Of a DNA stretch of 64,000 nt, positions 50,733 to 61,349 are shown one piece after another (position 1 is the first letter of the stretch; the number at the start of each line of letters is the position of its first letter). The notes beneath the pieces are model-generated. The model saw only the letters and a list, made by a program, of their open reading frames with translations, ran no database searches and had not been told where the DNA came from. This stretch comes from Ruminococcus sp. (lineage in GTDB: Bacteria > Bacillota > Clostridia > Oscillospirales > Ruminococcaceae). Location of the stretch: contig JAJQIB010000039.1 in NCBI GenBank assembly GCA_021199375.1, forward strand, positions 32,086 to 96,085, written 5' to 3'. The translations under genes and the position numbers were made by a program.

Positions 50733-51077
50733 TTACCTAATAGCTTCTTTAACCTTAGCTGCCTTACCAACTCTATCACGTAGATAATAGAGCTTAGCTC
50801 TGCGAACTCTACCGTATCTTACAATCTCAACCTTTTCTACTACGGGTGAGTGTACAGGAAATACTCTTTCGATTCCACATCCGTGTGCTACACGTCTTAC
50901 AGTAAATGTTTCGCTAATTCCGCCATGCTTCTTGGCAATAACAGTACCTTCAAAAACCTGAATTCTTGATTTGTCGCCTTCCTGGATCTTTACATGAACC
51001 TTTACAACATCTCCGATGTTAATCTCAGGAACCTCTGTCTTCATACTGTCTTGTGCAATTAACTTTAAAGCATCCAC
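50733..51077 (-). CDS. rplS: 50S ribosomal protein L19
   Basis: [36 protein letters not shown]. Confidence 0.98.
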   Translation of the reverse strand: MDALKLIAQDSMKTEVPEINIGDVVKVHVKIQEGDKSRIQVFEGTVIAKKHGGISETFTVRRVAHGCGIERVFPVHSPVVEKVEIVRYGRVRRAKLYYLRDRVGKAAKVKEAIR

Positions 51078-51139
51078 TTTAACAACCTCCTAAAAATTTT
51101 CTGACATTCATACACTCTATAATTCACTATAGTAATTAA

Positions 51140-51200
51140 TAAGAGTCAGAGGACTGCCCGCTTTAATGCTCAAGCCCTTTTGGCTTAACACTAACTCTCA
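51140..51200 (-). ncRNA. candidate structured leader (L19-leader-like) upstream of rplS
   Basis: Minus strand AAGCC-AAAAG-GGCTT hairpin enclosed by GAGTTAG/CTGACTC pairing between candidate promoter and rplS. Confidence 0.45.
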
Positions 51201-51286
51201 TCAAAAAAGTGACTAATCACTTAATTTGACGGATAATCAAATGCTTTATTATTATAACATACTTTACTTAATAAATCAATAGCGAG

Positions 51287-51991
51287 TTATGTAAAATTTT
51301 CTCCGTTTTTACAAAGGATTTTTGTGCGTTTTGTATAAATATCCTGCAATTGAACATTATTTTGCATACAAAATGCGTCAATCAGAGAACCGGTATTAAG
51401 ATTCATCTCGGTTCCAGCCGGCAAGCGTAGGTTTACCCATACCTTATCATCTCTGATCTCCAAGCCAAGAATTGTTAGGTTAGGCTTAATATCGATTGTT
51501 TTAAATGTTGCTTTTTTTCCTTTCTTAGGCTTGACACGTTTTTCGATTTCAATTGTTTCACAATTAATAAAACTCTTAAATAACTCAAATGCTTGTGCTG
51601 AAGGTTTATCAAAGCTAGCCTCTATCTCATACTCAGCATAAGCTATTTCGGTATGCTTCATTTTAGGTTCGGCTGCTTTTACAAAATACAATCCTTCAGG
51701 CATTGATTTATTTAACTGCTGTACAAGCTTTTCATAATCCCAATTTTCAATAAGTGCAATATCTAATAACTCAACCTCGCTGTCTGTACCTAATGGAAGT
51801 GCTAAAGGAAACATAAGATAGGCATGTGGATTAAATCCTTGTGTATACCAAATCGGAACACCCGCTCGTTTAATTGCACGCTGCATTGTTCGCATAAGAT
51901 CCAAGTGAGAAATATAGCGTGCTCTACCCTTTTTTGCAAAGGTTAAGCGGTAGTCAAAGCGCTCAATTCTAAGATTCTGATTTTTTGGCAT
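51287..51991 (-). CDS. TIGR03936/DUF2344 family protein
   Basis: YRLTFAKKGRARYISHLDLMRTMQRAIKRAGVPIWYTQGFNPH. Confidence 0.9.
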   Translation of the reverse strand: MPKNQNLRIERFDYRLTFAKKGRARYISHLDLMRTMQRAIKRAGVPIWYTQGFNPHAYLMFPLALPLGTDSEVELLDIALIENWDYEKLVQQLNKSMPEGLYFVKAAEPKMKHTEIAYAEYEIEASFDKPSAQAFELFKSFINCETIEIEKRVKPKKGKKATFKTIDIKPNLTILGLEIRDDKVWVNLRLPAGTEMNLNTGSLIDAFCMQNNVQLQDIYTKRTKILCKNGENFT

Positions 51992-53837
51992 TTCCACAGT
52001 AAATACCTCCATATTCCTTACCTATTCCACAACCACTGCAACCTTCACAGCAATTTCGTGTAGTAATAGCCTGATGTGCTTTTTTGTTCTCTCTTACAAA
52101 AAACTCGTGCGAAACTAGATAATCAAGATGATTCCAAGGCATCACTTCATTATAATCACGGCGACGATTAGCATAAAATGATTTATCAATACCACATTCG
52201 TTAAATGCCTCATCCCATAAATCCGGTCTAAAATGTTCATCCCAACTATCTAGCGTACATCCTTTTTTCCACGCTGTATAAATTGCATCAGACAAACGCC
52301 TATCTCCTCTTGCCAGCACTCCTTCAAGTACAGATACAGGCTGCTGATGATAGCTGAAACGTATTTTTTTTGACTTTATCGAGTCCATTATCAGCTTTTG
52401 TTTTCGATCGATTTCTTCAGGAGAGGTTTGAGGTTCAAATTCAAAGGGAGTAAAGGGCTTAGGAACAAAGGTAGCAACTGAAATCGAAACCTGGATGGAT
52501 GGTGCTCTGTTTTCTCTAGGAAGCTCATAGTAAAGATTTACTATTCTTTGAGCAAGCTCTGCAATAGCAACAACATCCTCATCTGTTTCATCTGGTAAAC
52601 CCAACATAAAGTACAGTTTGACGTTGCCATAACCAGCTGCAAATGCCATTCGACAGGTATTTATTATTTCATCTTCTGTAATATTCTTGTTAATTACATC
52701 TCTTAAGCGTTGAGTTCCTGCTTCAGGAGCAAAGGTCAGTCCACTTTTTCTAACAGATGCTATCTTTTCAAGCAACTCATCGCTAAAGTTATCTATTCTG
52801 AGAGATGGAAGAGATAAATTGATATTTTCCTTATCAGTATAATCTGTTAGCGTATTGAGAAGCTTTTCTATTTCGGTGTAGTCACTTGTTGATAAAGACG
52901 AGAGAGAAACCTGCTCGTAACCTGTTTGCTCACAAAGACATTTAGTTTCATTTTTTATAGTGTCGATATTTTTTTCTCTAAAAGGACGATATATAAATCC
53001 TGCTTGGCAGAAACGGCATCCTCGTATGCAGCCTCTTAACACTTCTACTACAGCTCTGTCATGTACAATCGATGTGAATGGAACAACAAAGCTATCCGGA
53101 TAATAAACCTTGTCAAAGTCAACTATAACACGCTTTTTAATTCGTTTAGGCAGCTGCTCATCCTTCGGAAAGATATTTTTCACTGTACCATTATCATTAT
53201 ATGTAACATCATACAGCGATGGAACATAGATACCCTCTATCTTTGCTGCTTCACGTAAAAACTCCTCTTTCGTTGGAGAATCAGGCTTCATTTTTTCATA
53301 AAGCTCTAGTAGTTCAATATTTACCTCCTCACCTTCACCTAAAATAAACAAATCAAAAAAATCTGCTATAGGTTCAGGATTACAAACGCAAGGACCTCCT
53401 CCTACAACAATTGGTGTGAGTGACCTTCTGTCACGTGAAAACACGGGCAATCCGGCAAGATCAAGCATTTCAAGAACATTTGTATATGACAGTTCATATT
53501 GAAGAGTAAAGCCAATAAAATCAAAATCACGAATAGGGTCGAGGCTTTCAAGGGCGTACAGTGGTATATCATTTTCTCGCATCATCTTTTCAAAATCCTT
53601 TTCAGGCATGAAAACACGTTCGCACCACCAATTTTCACGTTGATTTTTAAGACCATAAAGGATTTTCATTCCAAGATGGCTCATTCCTACATCATAAACA
53701 TCCGGAAAGCAAAAAGCAAATCTGACGTCTACTTTTTCCTTGTCTTTAATGATGCTGCCAAGCTCGCCTCCAATATATCGAGCAGGCTTTTGGGTTTTGA
53801 GCAGTAAAGGCTCAATTTTTTGCTGTATTTCTTTCAT
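51969..53837 (-). CDS. TIGR03960-family B12-binding-like radical SAM protein
   Basis: CIRGCRFCQAGFIYRPFREK, partner DUF2344 gene overlapping. Confidence 0.93.
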   Translation of the reverse strand: MKEIQQKIEPLLLKTQKPARYIGGELGSIIKDKEKVDVRFAFCFPDVYDVGMSHLGMKILYGLKNQRENWWCERVFMPEKDFEKMMRENDIPLYALESLDPIRDFDFIGFTLQYELSYTNVLEMLDLAGLPVFSRDRRSLTPIVVGGGPCVCNPEPIADFFDLFILGEGEEVNIELLELYEKMKPDSPTKEEFLREAAKIEGIYVPSLYDVTYNDNGTVKNIFPKDEQLPKRIKKRVIVDFDKVYYPDSFVVPFTSIVHDRAVVEVLRGCIRGCRFCQAGFIYRPFREKNIDTIKNETKCLCEQTGYEQVSLSSLSTSDYTEIEKLLNTLTDYTDKENINLSLPSLRIDNFSDELLEKIASVRKSGLTFAPEAGTQRLRDVINKNITEDEIINTCRMAFAAGYGNVKLYFMLGLPDETDEDVVAIAELAQRIVNLYYELPRENRAPSIQVSISVATFVPKPFTPFEFEPQTSPEEIDRKQKLIMDSIKSKKIRFSYHQQPVSVLEGVLARGDRRLSDAIYTAWKKGCTLDSWDEHFRPDLWDEAFNECGIDKSFYANRRRDYNEVMPWNHLDYLVSHEFFVRENKKAHQAITTRNCCEGCSGCGIGKEYGGIYCGNAKKSES

Positions 53838-53878
53838 TTATATATTCCTCACAAATTAATAATTATATTATTCTAATT

Positions 53879-55261
53879 TTAACTAAAAATTTCACTAAAT
53901 GCCTGGGCAATAGTATTTGCACCGACAACTTCTATCGTAATATCAGATTTATCAATAGATTTAAGCGATGAGCTTGAAATTACGCATTTTTTAAAGCCCA
54001 AACGCTGTGCTTCACGAATTCTTTGCTGAGTACGAGAAACTCCACGTAGCTCACCTGCAAGTCCTATTTCACCAAACGAAATTACATCTTGTGGAATTAC
54101 CTTATCAGTAAGACTTGAATAAAGAGCTAATGCTATTGGTAAATCTGCTGCAGGCTCGTTTATATAAAAACCTCCAACAACATTCATATAAACATCAAGA
54201 CCGCCTAGATAATATCCCAGCCGTTTTTCAAGTACTGCAATAATAATTGACATGCGATTGTAATCAAAGCCGGTAGCAGTTCGGCGAGGCACGTTAAACG
54301 CACTTTTGGTAACTAACGCCTGCACCTCAGCTAAAATAGGTCGCGAGCCTTCAATTATACAAGCAACACAGCACCCTGAAGCATCTGAAGGTCTTTCGGA
54401 AAGTAAAGCCTCAGATGGATTAGGAACCTCCTTTAAGCCGTCACCAAGCATCTCAAAAACACCAATTTCATTTGTAGATCCAAAGCGATTTTTCATACCC
54501 CTTAAAATCCTATAAGGCATGTTCTTTTGTCCCTCAAAGTATAGAACACAATCAACTATATGCTCCATAACCTTAGGACCTGCGATTGCGCCGTCTTTAT
54601 TTACATGACCAACAATAAGCATTGGTATTTCTTGTGTTTTTGCCGTTTTCATAAAAAGGTTAGTACACTCTCTAACCTGTGTAACAGAACCACTTGCTGA
54701 CGTAAGTGACGAAATATTCATAGTCTGAATTGAATCAATAATTACAATTTCAGGCTTTTCTTTTGTAATAACTCCGCAAATAGCCTCACAATCAGTTTCG
54801 CAAAGAAGATAGAGATTAGGTGTATCAACCTCTAAACGTTTGGCACGAAGCTTTATTTGTCTCAAGGATTCCTCTCCAGAGACATACAAAATTGTATGAT
54901 TTTGTCCCAGGGCTTGACATACTTGAAGCAGCAGGGTAGACTTTCCAATTCCAGGCTCTCCACCTAGTAAAATAAGACTTCCCTTAACCACACCACCACC
55001 AAGTACTCTGTCAAACTCTGTCATTCCTGTGCTCCAGCGAGTCTCTTTTCTGTCAATGTTAATACTTTTTATATCAACTATATTATCAGAAACATCACGT
55101 ACAGATGTCGAGCTTTTAGTAGCTGTAGTTAAGGTAGATACAGTTTCCTCAAATGTGTTCCACTCTCCACAATCGGGACATCTTCCGTTCCATTTAGCTG
55201 ATTCATAGCCACACGACGAGCAAATATATACGGTTTTTTGTTTAGCCACTTTTTCCTCCAA
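53879..55261 (-). CDS. radA: DNA repair protein RadA/Sms
   Basis: CSSCGYESAKWNGRCPDCGEWNT zinc motif, GGEPGIGKSTL, KNRFGSTNEIGVFEM. Confidence 0.97.
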   Translation of the reverse strand: MEEKVAKQKTVYICSSCGYESAKWNGRCPDCGEWNTFEETVSTLTTATKSSTSVRDVSDNIVDIKSINIDRKETRWSTGMTEFDRVLGGGVVKGSLILLGGEPGIGKSTLLLQVCQALGQNHTILYVSGEESLRQIKLRAKRLEVDTPNLYLLCETDCEAICGVITKEKPEIVIIDSIQTMNISSLTSASGSVTQVRECTNLFMKTAKTQEIPMLIVGHVNKDGAIAGPKVMEHIVDCVLYFEGQKNMPYRILRGMKNRFGSTNEIGVFEMLGDGLKEVPNPSEALLSERPSDASGCCVACIIEGSRPILAEVQALVTKSAFNVPRRTATGFDYNRMSIIIAVLEKRLGYYLGGLDVYMNVVGGFYINEPAADLPIALALYSSLTDKVIPQDVISFGEIGLAGELRGVSRTQQRIREAQRLGFKKCVISSSSLKSIDKSDITIEVVGANTIAQAFSEIFS

Positions 55262-55286
55262 AAATATTATCTGAATTTTTTAAGCA

Positions 55287-56294
55287 TTAAGAAAATGGAT
55301 CATCTAGTGCATCCTTTAGCATTTTGCTAAAATATACTGCATTTATAAAACGATTTTGTATCTCCTCCTCAAGGTTAAACTCAGCATTTGCAAGATTATC
55401 AAACGAAATATAACCACCTGCCATAGCCGAATGCCCTCCTCCTGAGCCAATGCCCTCAAGTGCGTTTGAAGTGATTGTACCTGCTCCGAGATAGTCGTTT
55501 TCTGAACGAACGGAAAGCTTAAGTCCGTTACCTCTATATCCATATGCAATCGCAAATTCTACTTCAACAAGCGTTAGCATGAAGTCACAAATAGATGCTA
55601 TAAAACCATCTGTGGCTTGTCCATTAATAAAACAAAATCCAACATTTTCGAACACTTTAATGTTACCAAGTGCTTTCGTATATTCTTTAAGCTCCGAAAA
55701 TTCCATTTGCTGGTTAGATAATGTATGAAGCTTTTCATCGTTTGCAATTTTAAAAAGCTTTCCAAAAATTTCGATGTCCTTTTCTGTGACTCCCCTTGTG
55801 AAATTATCAGTATCCATTTTTAGTCCATATAACAGCACTGTGGCTGTAGGCTCGTCTAGTGGTAGGTCATTCTCAAAAAAATAGTCTGCAACAATAGTAG
55901 CACAAGCTCCACAAATTTGTACATCCTTAAAGAGATAATCATATGATACAGTTGTAGGGTGATGGTCAATACAAGCGACTACAGTGCCTGCTGCTTTAGC
56001 TATATTACCGCTATTGGGCTGAGAATCAACAGTTAAAACGTAATCGTCCTTTTTCATATCAGAGATATCTTCAATCTGAGATATTTCAATACCAAAGCTT
56101 TCCGTTAAGCTCTTAGCGGATGCCTTTGCTATTCTTCCCTTAGCACATATATTTGCAGTTATACCAAATAAACTTAACAGCTTTTGTACACCAAAGGCTG
56201 AAGCTATTGCATCAGGGTCCGGAAAGTTATGAGTTTGTATGAAAACATTGTGCCCCTTTAAAATATTTATAAGATTGTTTAGTGCTTGTGTCAT
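55287..56294 (-). CDS. DHH/DHHA1 phosphoesterase (nanoRNase-like)
   Basis: HNFPDPDAIASAF, DHHPTT, GSGGGHSAMAGGYI. Confidence 0.85.
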   Translation of the reverse strand: MTQALNNLINILKGHNVFIQTHNFPDPDAIASAFGVQKLLSLFGITANICAKGRIAKASAKSLTESFGIEISQIEDISDMKKDDYVLTVDSQPNSGNIAKAAGTVVACIDHHPTTVSYDYLFKDVQICGACATIVADYFFENDLPLDEPTATVLLYGLKMDTDNFTRGVTEKDIEIFGKLFKIANDEKLHTLSNQQMEFSELKEYTKALGNIKVFENVGFCFINGQATDGFIASICDFMLTLVEVEFAIAYGYRGNGLKLSVRSENDYLGAGTITSNALEGIGSGGGHSAMAGGYISFDNLANAEFNLEEEIQNRFINAVYFSKMLKDALDDPFS

Positions 56295-56418
56295 TAGAAA
56301 ATTCCCTTTCAAAGCCAAAATTCAAAATGCTTATATATGTTATTGTAGCACAAAATAATGATTTTTTCAATGATTTTTTGAAGTTGCCTGAATTTTTGTA
56401 ACAATGCACAAAACAAAA

Positions 56419-56441
56419 GGCTAAAGAACAACACTTTAGCC
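56419..56441 (-). terminator. ppk1-proximal hairpin upstream of the DHH gene's downstream neighbour; partial transcript end candidate
   Basis: GGCTAAAG-TGTTGTT-CTTTAGCC then TTTTGTTTT on minus strand; lies 5' of the DHH gene and 3' of ppk1 on the minus strand. Confidence 0.7.
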
Positions 56442-56448
56442 AAATGAT

Positions 56449-58590
56449 TTACTTATTCTTTCTTTTTAACAGATTAAATAGTCTAGCGAAAAATCCCTTC
56501 TTTTTTGTTTTTTCTTGATTGGTCTCATCTAGCTTCGGTTCATGCTCATATGCACTCTCAAAAAGCTGCTGTTGAGAATTAATCTTAACCTTAGGGCTAA
56601 CACGTATATACTCACCATTTGATTTTTGTTCGCGTGCATTTAGTGTGTCGCTCATTTGGATATTAAAATAATCAATAATTCTTTGTTTTATCTTTGGATC
56701 CTTTATAGGAGCAGCTGCCTCAACTCTGCGGCAGGTATTTCGTGTCATTAGATCTGCAGAGGATATATAAACCTTACAATCATTACCTACTCCAAAAATA
56801 TAAATTCTTGCATGCTCTAAAAATCTGCCTACTATCGAAATAATTTTTACATTATCTGTAATTTGCGGCACTCCTGCTTTTAAACAGCAGGCGCCCCTTA
56901 CAATCAACTCAATCTTAACGCCGGCGATGGATGCCTCAATAATCTTATCTATCAGTGCTTTATCGGTCAATCCATTCATTTTTCCACCGAAATATCCGCT
57001 TCCACCCTGTTTAGAAATATTTATTTGCTCATCAAGCTTGGCTAAAATACCCTGTCGCATACTATTAGGTGATACCATTAGTGTATGCATTTGTTGTGGT
57101 AGTTGGCTATTTTCAAGTGCTTTAAAAACTGCCTTGGCGTCATTAGCAATTTCATCATCAGCAGTAATAAGAGAAAAATCGGTATAAGCCTTAGCTGTGG
57201 ACTCATTGTAATTTCCTGTTCCTATTTGTGTTATATTACTTTCTTCAGATTCAAACTTGCGAGTTATTAAGCATATTTTCGAGTGTACCTTATAGCCTTT
57301 AATTCCGTGAATCACCGTGCAACCAGCCTTTTCTAGCTGCTCGGTTACTATCAAATTGTGCTGTTCATCAAAGCGCGCACGTAATTCAACACAAGCTGTT
57401 ACTCTCTTACCATTTTTTGCAGCATTGCAAAGAGCTTTTATGACCTCTGAATTATTAGCTGTGCGATATAAGGTTATCTTAATCGAAATTACATTTTCAT
57501 CTTCTGCAGCTTCTCTTAGCATCCTTATAAATGGTTCAAAGGATTCATACGGATAACATAAAAGCACATCACCTTGTGTAACAATTTGATAGATGCTCTT
57601 GGCTTGATCATCAAATGAAGGGCGTCGAGGAGAAAGTGGAGGGTAGAATAGCTCAGAATGCTGCTTATTTTCTTTGCAAATAAATGTTACAAAGCTTAAA
57701 TCAAGTGGCGCAGTTTCAAAAAATATCTGACGTTTTTCAAGAGAAAACTGTTCGGCAAGTTTGTCAAGGAAAAGCTGCGAAACCTTATTTGAAAGCTGAA
57801 GTCTTACAATTGAAAGCATGTTTCTTGATAGTAAAAGCATCTGCATAGCAGTTCGAGGATTTTCTTGATCATAAAAATCCTCATCAACATTTACATCTGC
57901 ACTTCTTGTAACTCTTGCTATTGTCCGCTCATCAACTCCGTAATCATTAAAGCATTCACTTGCTAATCCTAAAAGAATATCCTCGATAAGAATATATTCA
58001 AAAGAATCTGATTCTGACTCAAGTCTTAATACTCTATCTAAGCTATCCGAAAACGAAGCAATTCCAATTGCAGGTTCTCCATTTTTATAGAGACTACAAA
58101 CAAGATAAAGCTTTTTATTTTCAAAAAAAGGAAAAGGCAAATTGTTTTTTAGAATATGTACCTTTAACTGAGGCTCGATCTTATCCTGAAAATACCTCTT
58201 GACGTATTCTTCTTGTTTTGCCGAGAGCATATCAAAAGTATAACGTACTATGCCATGATTTGAAAGATCTGCGAACGTATCTGAAACATACTTGTCTTTT
58301 AATATACAAAGATTTTTTACAGAATTACAAATTTCATTTATTTGTTCACCAGGTCGCATACCTGTTTTTGAGTCCCTATCACCATCATCTGTAAGTGAAG
58401 CATTTACCAACGAGCCAACTCTTACCATGAAAAACTCGTCGAGATTGCTTGAAAAGATAGCCTCAAAACGCAATCCTTCCAATAATGGGACATTTTCATC
58501 AACTGCTTCTTCAAGTACTCTTTTATTGAATTTCAGCCACGATAGCTCGCGGTTGTCATAGGTATATAATTTTGGTTGAATTGATAGCAT
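56449..58590 (-). CDS. ppk1: polyphosphate kinase 1
   Basis: NRELSWLKFNKRVLEEA, SSNLDEFFMVRVG, RARFDEQHNL, IGTGNYNESTA. Confidence 0.97.
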   Translation of the reverse strand: MLSIQPKLYTYDNRELSWLKFNKRVLEEAVDENVPLLEGLRFEAIFSSNLDEFFMVRVGSLVNASLTDDGDRDSKTGMRPGEQINEICNSVKNLCILKDKYVSDTFADLSNHGIVRYTFDMLSAKQEEYVKRYFQDKIEPQLKVHILKNNLPFPFFENKKLYLVCSLYKNGEPAIGIASFSDSLDRVLRLESESDSFEYILIEDILLGLASECFNDYGVDERTIARVTRSADVNVDEDFYDQENPRTAMQMLLLSRNMLSIVRLQLSNKVSQLFLDKLAEQFSLEKRQIFFETAPLDLSFVTFICKENKQHSELFYPPLSPRRPSFDDQAKSIYQIVTQGDVLLCYPYESFEPFIRMLREAAEDENVISIKITLYRTANNSEVIKALCNAAKNGKRVTACVELRARFDEQHNLIVTEQLEKAGCTVIHGIKGYKVHSKICLITRKFESEESNITQIGTGNYNESTAKAYTDFSLITADDEIANDAKAVFKALENSQLPQQMHTLMVSPNSMRQGILAKLDEQINISKQGGSGYFGGKMNGLTDKALIDKIIEASIAGVKIELIVRGACCLKAGVPQITDNVKIISIVGRFLEHARIYIFGVGNDCKVYISSADLMTRNTCRRVEAAAPIKDPKIKQRIIDYFNIQMSDTLNAREQKSNGEYIRVSPKVKINSQQQLFESAYEHEPKLDETNQEKTKKKGFFARLFNLLKRKNK

Positions 58591-58771
58591 TTACTAATCA
58601 CCTTTCATTTACCGCCTAATGCGATATAGGTAATAATCACATAATTTTACTATGTCGATTCATATACAATTATATCATTTTGAATTCTTAAAGTCAATAT
58701 TCTTTACACTATTTTGACAAAGATTCTTGTGATTTATTATATTATACACTGTACAAATTTATCCATAGCTA

Positions 58772-58800
58772 TTGACAAGCTCATTTTTATATGATATAAT
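58772..58800 (+). promoter_or_regulatory. perfect sigmaA consensus promoter for a small ORF
   Basis: TTGACA-N17-TATAAT. Confidence 0.85.
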
Positions 58801-58831
58801 ATAAGCAACAAAAAAGAAAGGATGAGTGGTT

Positions 58832-58981
58832 GTGTCTGAATATTCAAAGAAAAAGTCCTTCTGGACCCTTGTTGGCGCTCTGTTGCTTGTTATCGCTTCA
58901 ACCTCCCTTTTAGTATGTAAATATTGTGAGGATAAGGCGCACTACGAAAAATGGAAGGACTATGACGAGTGCGGCATTTAA
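58832..58981 (+). CDS. 49-aa single-TM small protein (missing from ORF track), GTG start
   Basis: VSEYSKKKSFWTLVGALLLVIASTSLLVCKYCEDKAHYEKWKDYDECGI; promoter upstream, terminator downstream. Confidence 0.65.
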   Translation: MSEYSKKKSFWTLVGALLLVIASTSLLVCKYCEDKAHYEKWKDYDECGI

Positions 58982-59008
58982 TCTCGTATGTTGTTTTCAT
59001 ATGTAACA

Positions 59009-59048
59009 TAAAAAGGAATCGTAGCATATGCTCTGCGATTCCTTTTTA
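59009..59048. terminator. bidirectional terminator
   Basis: AAAAGGAATCGTAG...CTGCGATTCCTTTT. Confidence 0.85.
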
Positions 59049-59053
59049 TTATT

Positions 59054-60097
59054 TTATTCGGCATAACAAATAGTATTTGGTTCATCAAACGTCGTACTCA
59101 CAGCAGCATCAAGAGTAGTACTTGAAATGTGTGACAACGGCACTGCTCCCGTATTAGTGTTGTAGCTATCAGCGTAAATAAACTGCAGCTCATCATTTTC
59201 TTCAATGTAGCCATTGACAACAATAAAATGACTAGCTACACCCGAAGAGGATATGACAGCATCTGAGCTTACCTTTACAAGCACCATAGCTAAATGTCCG
59301 TCATCGATTAGTTTTTTTAATGTTTCAGAAGGAGCCTCACTATCATTATAAACATTTACAAGCTCAACACCATAATAATCTGAAGCTAGCTGTGCTACAG
59401 AAGTATAGGTCATACCTCCTGAATAGGAGTTTAATGAGCCTTGATCGGCATAACCGTTGCTTTCTGCAAATGATAATAAGGTAGAGTAATTATCCGTATC
59501 ATCTAGCAGCATAGTTAGTGCTGCTGCTCCACAGCCAGATCCTCCATCTCCCGAATCTAAAAACTGGGAAACTCCGCTTATTGGAAGCACTACACTATTT
59601 GAAACACTTAATGCACTTGAGCTATTAATAAGTACGCTGTCTGAATTGTAGTCAAGCTCTATCATTCCGCTTTGTGAGCTTGATACTTGTCCTGTAAACA
59701 ATCCGCTTAACGTACCATCGGGATAGCTTAAGTCGTCTGTGAAATATCCTGTGTTATTATCAACGAAATAAAGCTTTGTGAAGGTCACAGCTTCTGCTTC
59801 ATCAGTGGTATCATCGGATGTATATAGCAAAGCCTCTGATGAATCAGTGTTTAAGGCTTCTTGTGTAGAGCTACTATCACTGTTTGCTACAACAAATTTC
59901 TCAGAGTCATTATTGTCATTATTTGAGTGAGCTACTAAGCAAATAACCAAAATTATAATAAACAATGCACAGCCTACAAGAACCATTTTTGCATGCAAAC
60001 GATCCCTTGCAAGCTGATCTGCCTTTTTTCTCCTTATTCTGGCTTGCTCAATGTCGTTCATGGCATTGTCTTCATTATAGTATGAATAATCGTCCAA
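59054..60097 (-). CDS. membrane-anchored C39-like peptidase-domain protein
   Basis: TM MVLVGCALFIIILVICLVA; GSGCGAAALTMLL, SHFIVVNGYIEENDELQFIYADSY. Confidence 0.7.
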   Translation of the reverse strand: MDDYSYYNEDNAMNDIEQARIRRKKADQLARDRLHAKMVLVGCALFIIILVICLVAHSNNDNNDSEKFVVANSDSSSTQEALNTDSSEALLYTSDDTTDEAEAVTFTKLYFVDNNTGYFTDDLSYPDGTLSGLFTGQVSSSQSGMIELDYNSDSVLINSSSALSVSNSVVLPISGVSQFLDSGDGGSGCGAAALTMLLDDTDNYSTLLSFAESNGYADQGSLNSYSGGMTYTSVAQLASDYYGVELVNVYNDSEAPSETLKKLIDDGHLAMVLVKVSSDAVISSSGVASHFIVVNGYIEENDELQFIYADSYNTNTGAVPLSHISSTTLDAAVSTTFDEPNTICYAE

Positions 60098-60275
60098 CAG
60101 GACCAGCCTCCTATAAATTGTTATGATAATTATCTTTTTTATACTATTTATTATACATTACAAAATAAAATATGTCAAATGAAAAATCCATCACAATAAT
60201 TCATGTAACTTTCATCTTTCATTTTTTTAGATGCTTATTGCAGCAGTTTGTCATATTGCAAAACAAAAAAGCATA

Positions 60276-60310
60276 TAAAAAAAGAGAGCGCGGACAAACC
60301 GTAGCTCTCT
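60276..60310 (-). terminator. terminator after AbrB-like gene
   Basis: AGAGAGC...GCTCTCT then T-run on minus strand. Confidence 0.8.
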
Positions 60311-60331
60311 ACTCTGCACTATGTAGAATGA

Positions 60332-60577
60332 TTAATTACCACTCTTAAGATCTTCCATGCACTTTGAGCAAACTGCTTTACCCTTGTACTCAACAATGTC
60401 CTCAGGGCTCTTGCAGAATACACAATTTCTCTGGAACTTCTTGAGAATGATCATATCATTATCAGTGTAGATTTCAACCTGATCTTTTGTGTCAAGGTCA
60501 AATGTACGTCTGATTTCAATAGGAAGTACTATTCTTCCGAGATCATCTACATTCCTTACAATACCTGTTGATTTCAT
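60332..60577 (-). CDS. AbrB/SpoVT-family regulator with C-terminal zinc-ribbon-like motif
   Basis: MKSTGIVRNVDDLGRIVLPIEIRRTFDL; CVFC...CSKC. Confidence 0.93.
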   Translation of the reverse strand: MKSTGIVRNVDDLGRIVLPIEIRRTFDLDTKDQVEIYTDNDMIILKKFQRNCVFCKSPEDIVEYKGKAVCSKCMEDLKSGN

Positions 60578-60758
60578 AATTCAAAAATCCCCTTTTCAAA
60601 TATTTGGATAATAAAATACCCAGTATCATTTAATGACTTATGATAATATTATTATACTACACAATAAGTTTGAATGTCAACAGTTTTCTTCAAATTTTCA
60701 CAAAAAAACTCGTTTTTCAGAAAATTTTAATATTTTGTATAAAGAAGGTTCTTTTATC

Positions 60759-61349
60759 ATGCTTAACATTTTTATAACTATACTGGTATTAATGTCAATC
60801 GTATTGAGTATAATTGCAGGCACCTCACAAAGCTTGTCAACTGCCATACTTGAAGGCGCAAATGAAGCAATATCATTAGGTTTATCATTGGCAGCCTCAA
60901 TGGCTCTTTGGGGAGGAATTATAAATGTTGCTGAGCGAGCTGGAATTGTTTCTTTTTTAACAAAGCTGATTAAAAAACCATTGAGATTACTTTTTGATAA
61001 CATAAATGATGAGCAGGTACTTAGTTTCATTTCTTTAAATGTTTCTGCAAATTTACTCGGAATTGGTAACGCTGCAACACCTCTCGGCATAAAAGCAATG
61101 AAAGAGTTGAATAAAATAGACGGATGTAGTGGTAAAAATACAGCAATGTTTATTTTATTAAATACAGCCTCTATACAGCTTATACCAATTACTGTGAGTG
61201 GTATGCGTTTATCGCACGGAGCACAACAACCATGGGACTGTACAATTCCAACAATAATCACATCCTTAGCAGCTTTTATTACTGGATCTATAATTATTAA
61301 TGCTATTTATTCGAAAATAGAACATAAAATACGGAGAAAAGTACGATGA
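60759..61349 (+). CDS. spmA: spore maturation protein A
   Basis: Nucleoside-recognition-like membrane protein: SLAASMALWGGIINVAERAGI, GIGNAATPLGIKAM. Confidence 0.9.
   Translation: MLNIFITILVLMSIVLSIIAGTSQSLSTAILEGANEAISLGLSLAASMALWGGIINVAERAGIVSFLTKLIKKPLRLLFDNINDEQVLSFISLNVSANLLGIGNAATPLGIKAMKELNKIDGCSGKNTAMFILLNTASIQLIPITVSGMRLSHGAQQPWDCTIPTIITSLAAFITGSIIINAIYSKIEHKIRRKVR

Noticed and set aside
60698-61261. 187-aa minus-strand ORF
   Set aside because: Antisense to spmA, which has clear family motifs and an RBS.
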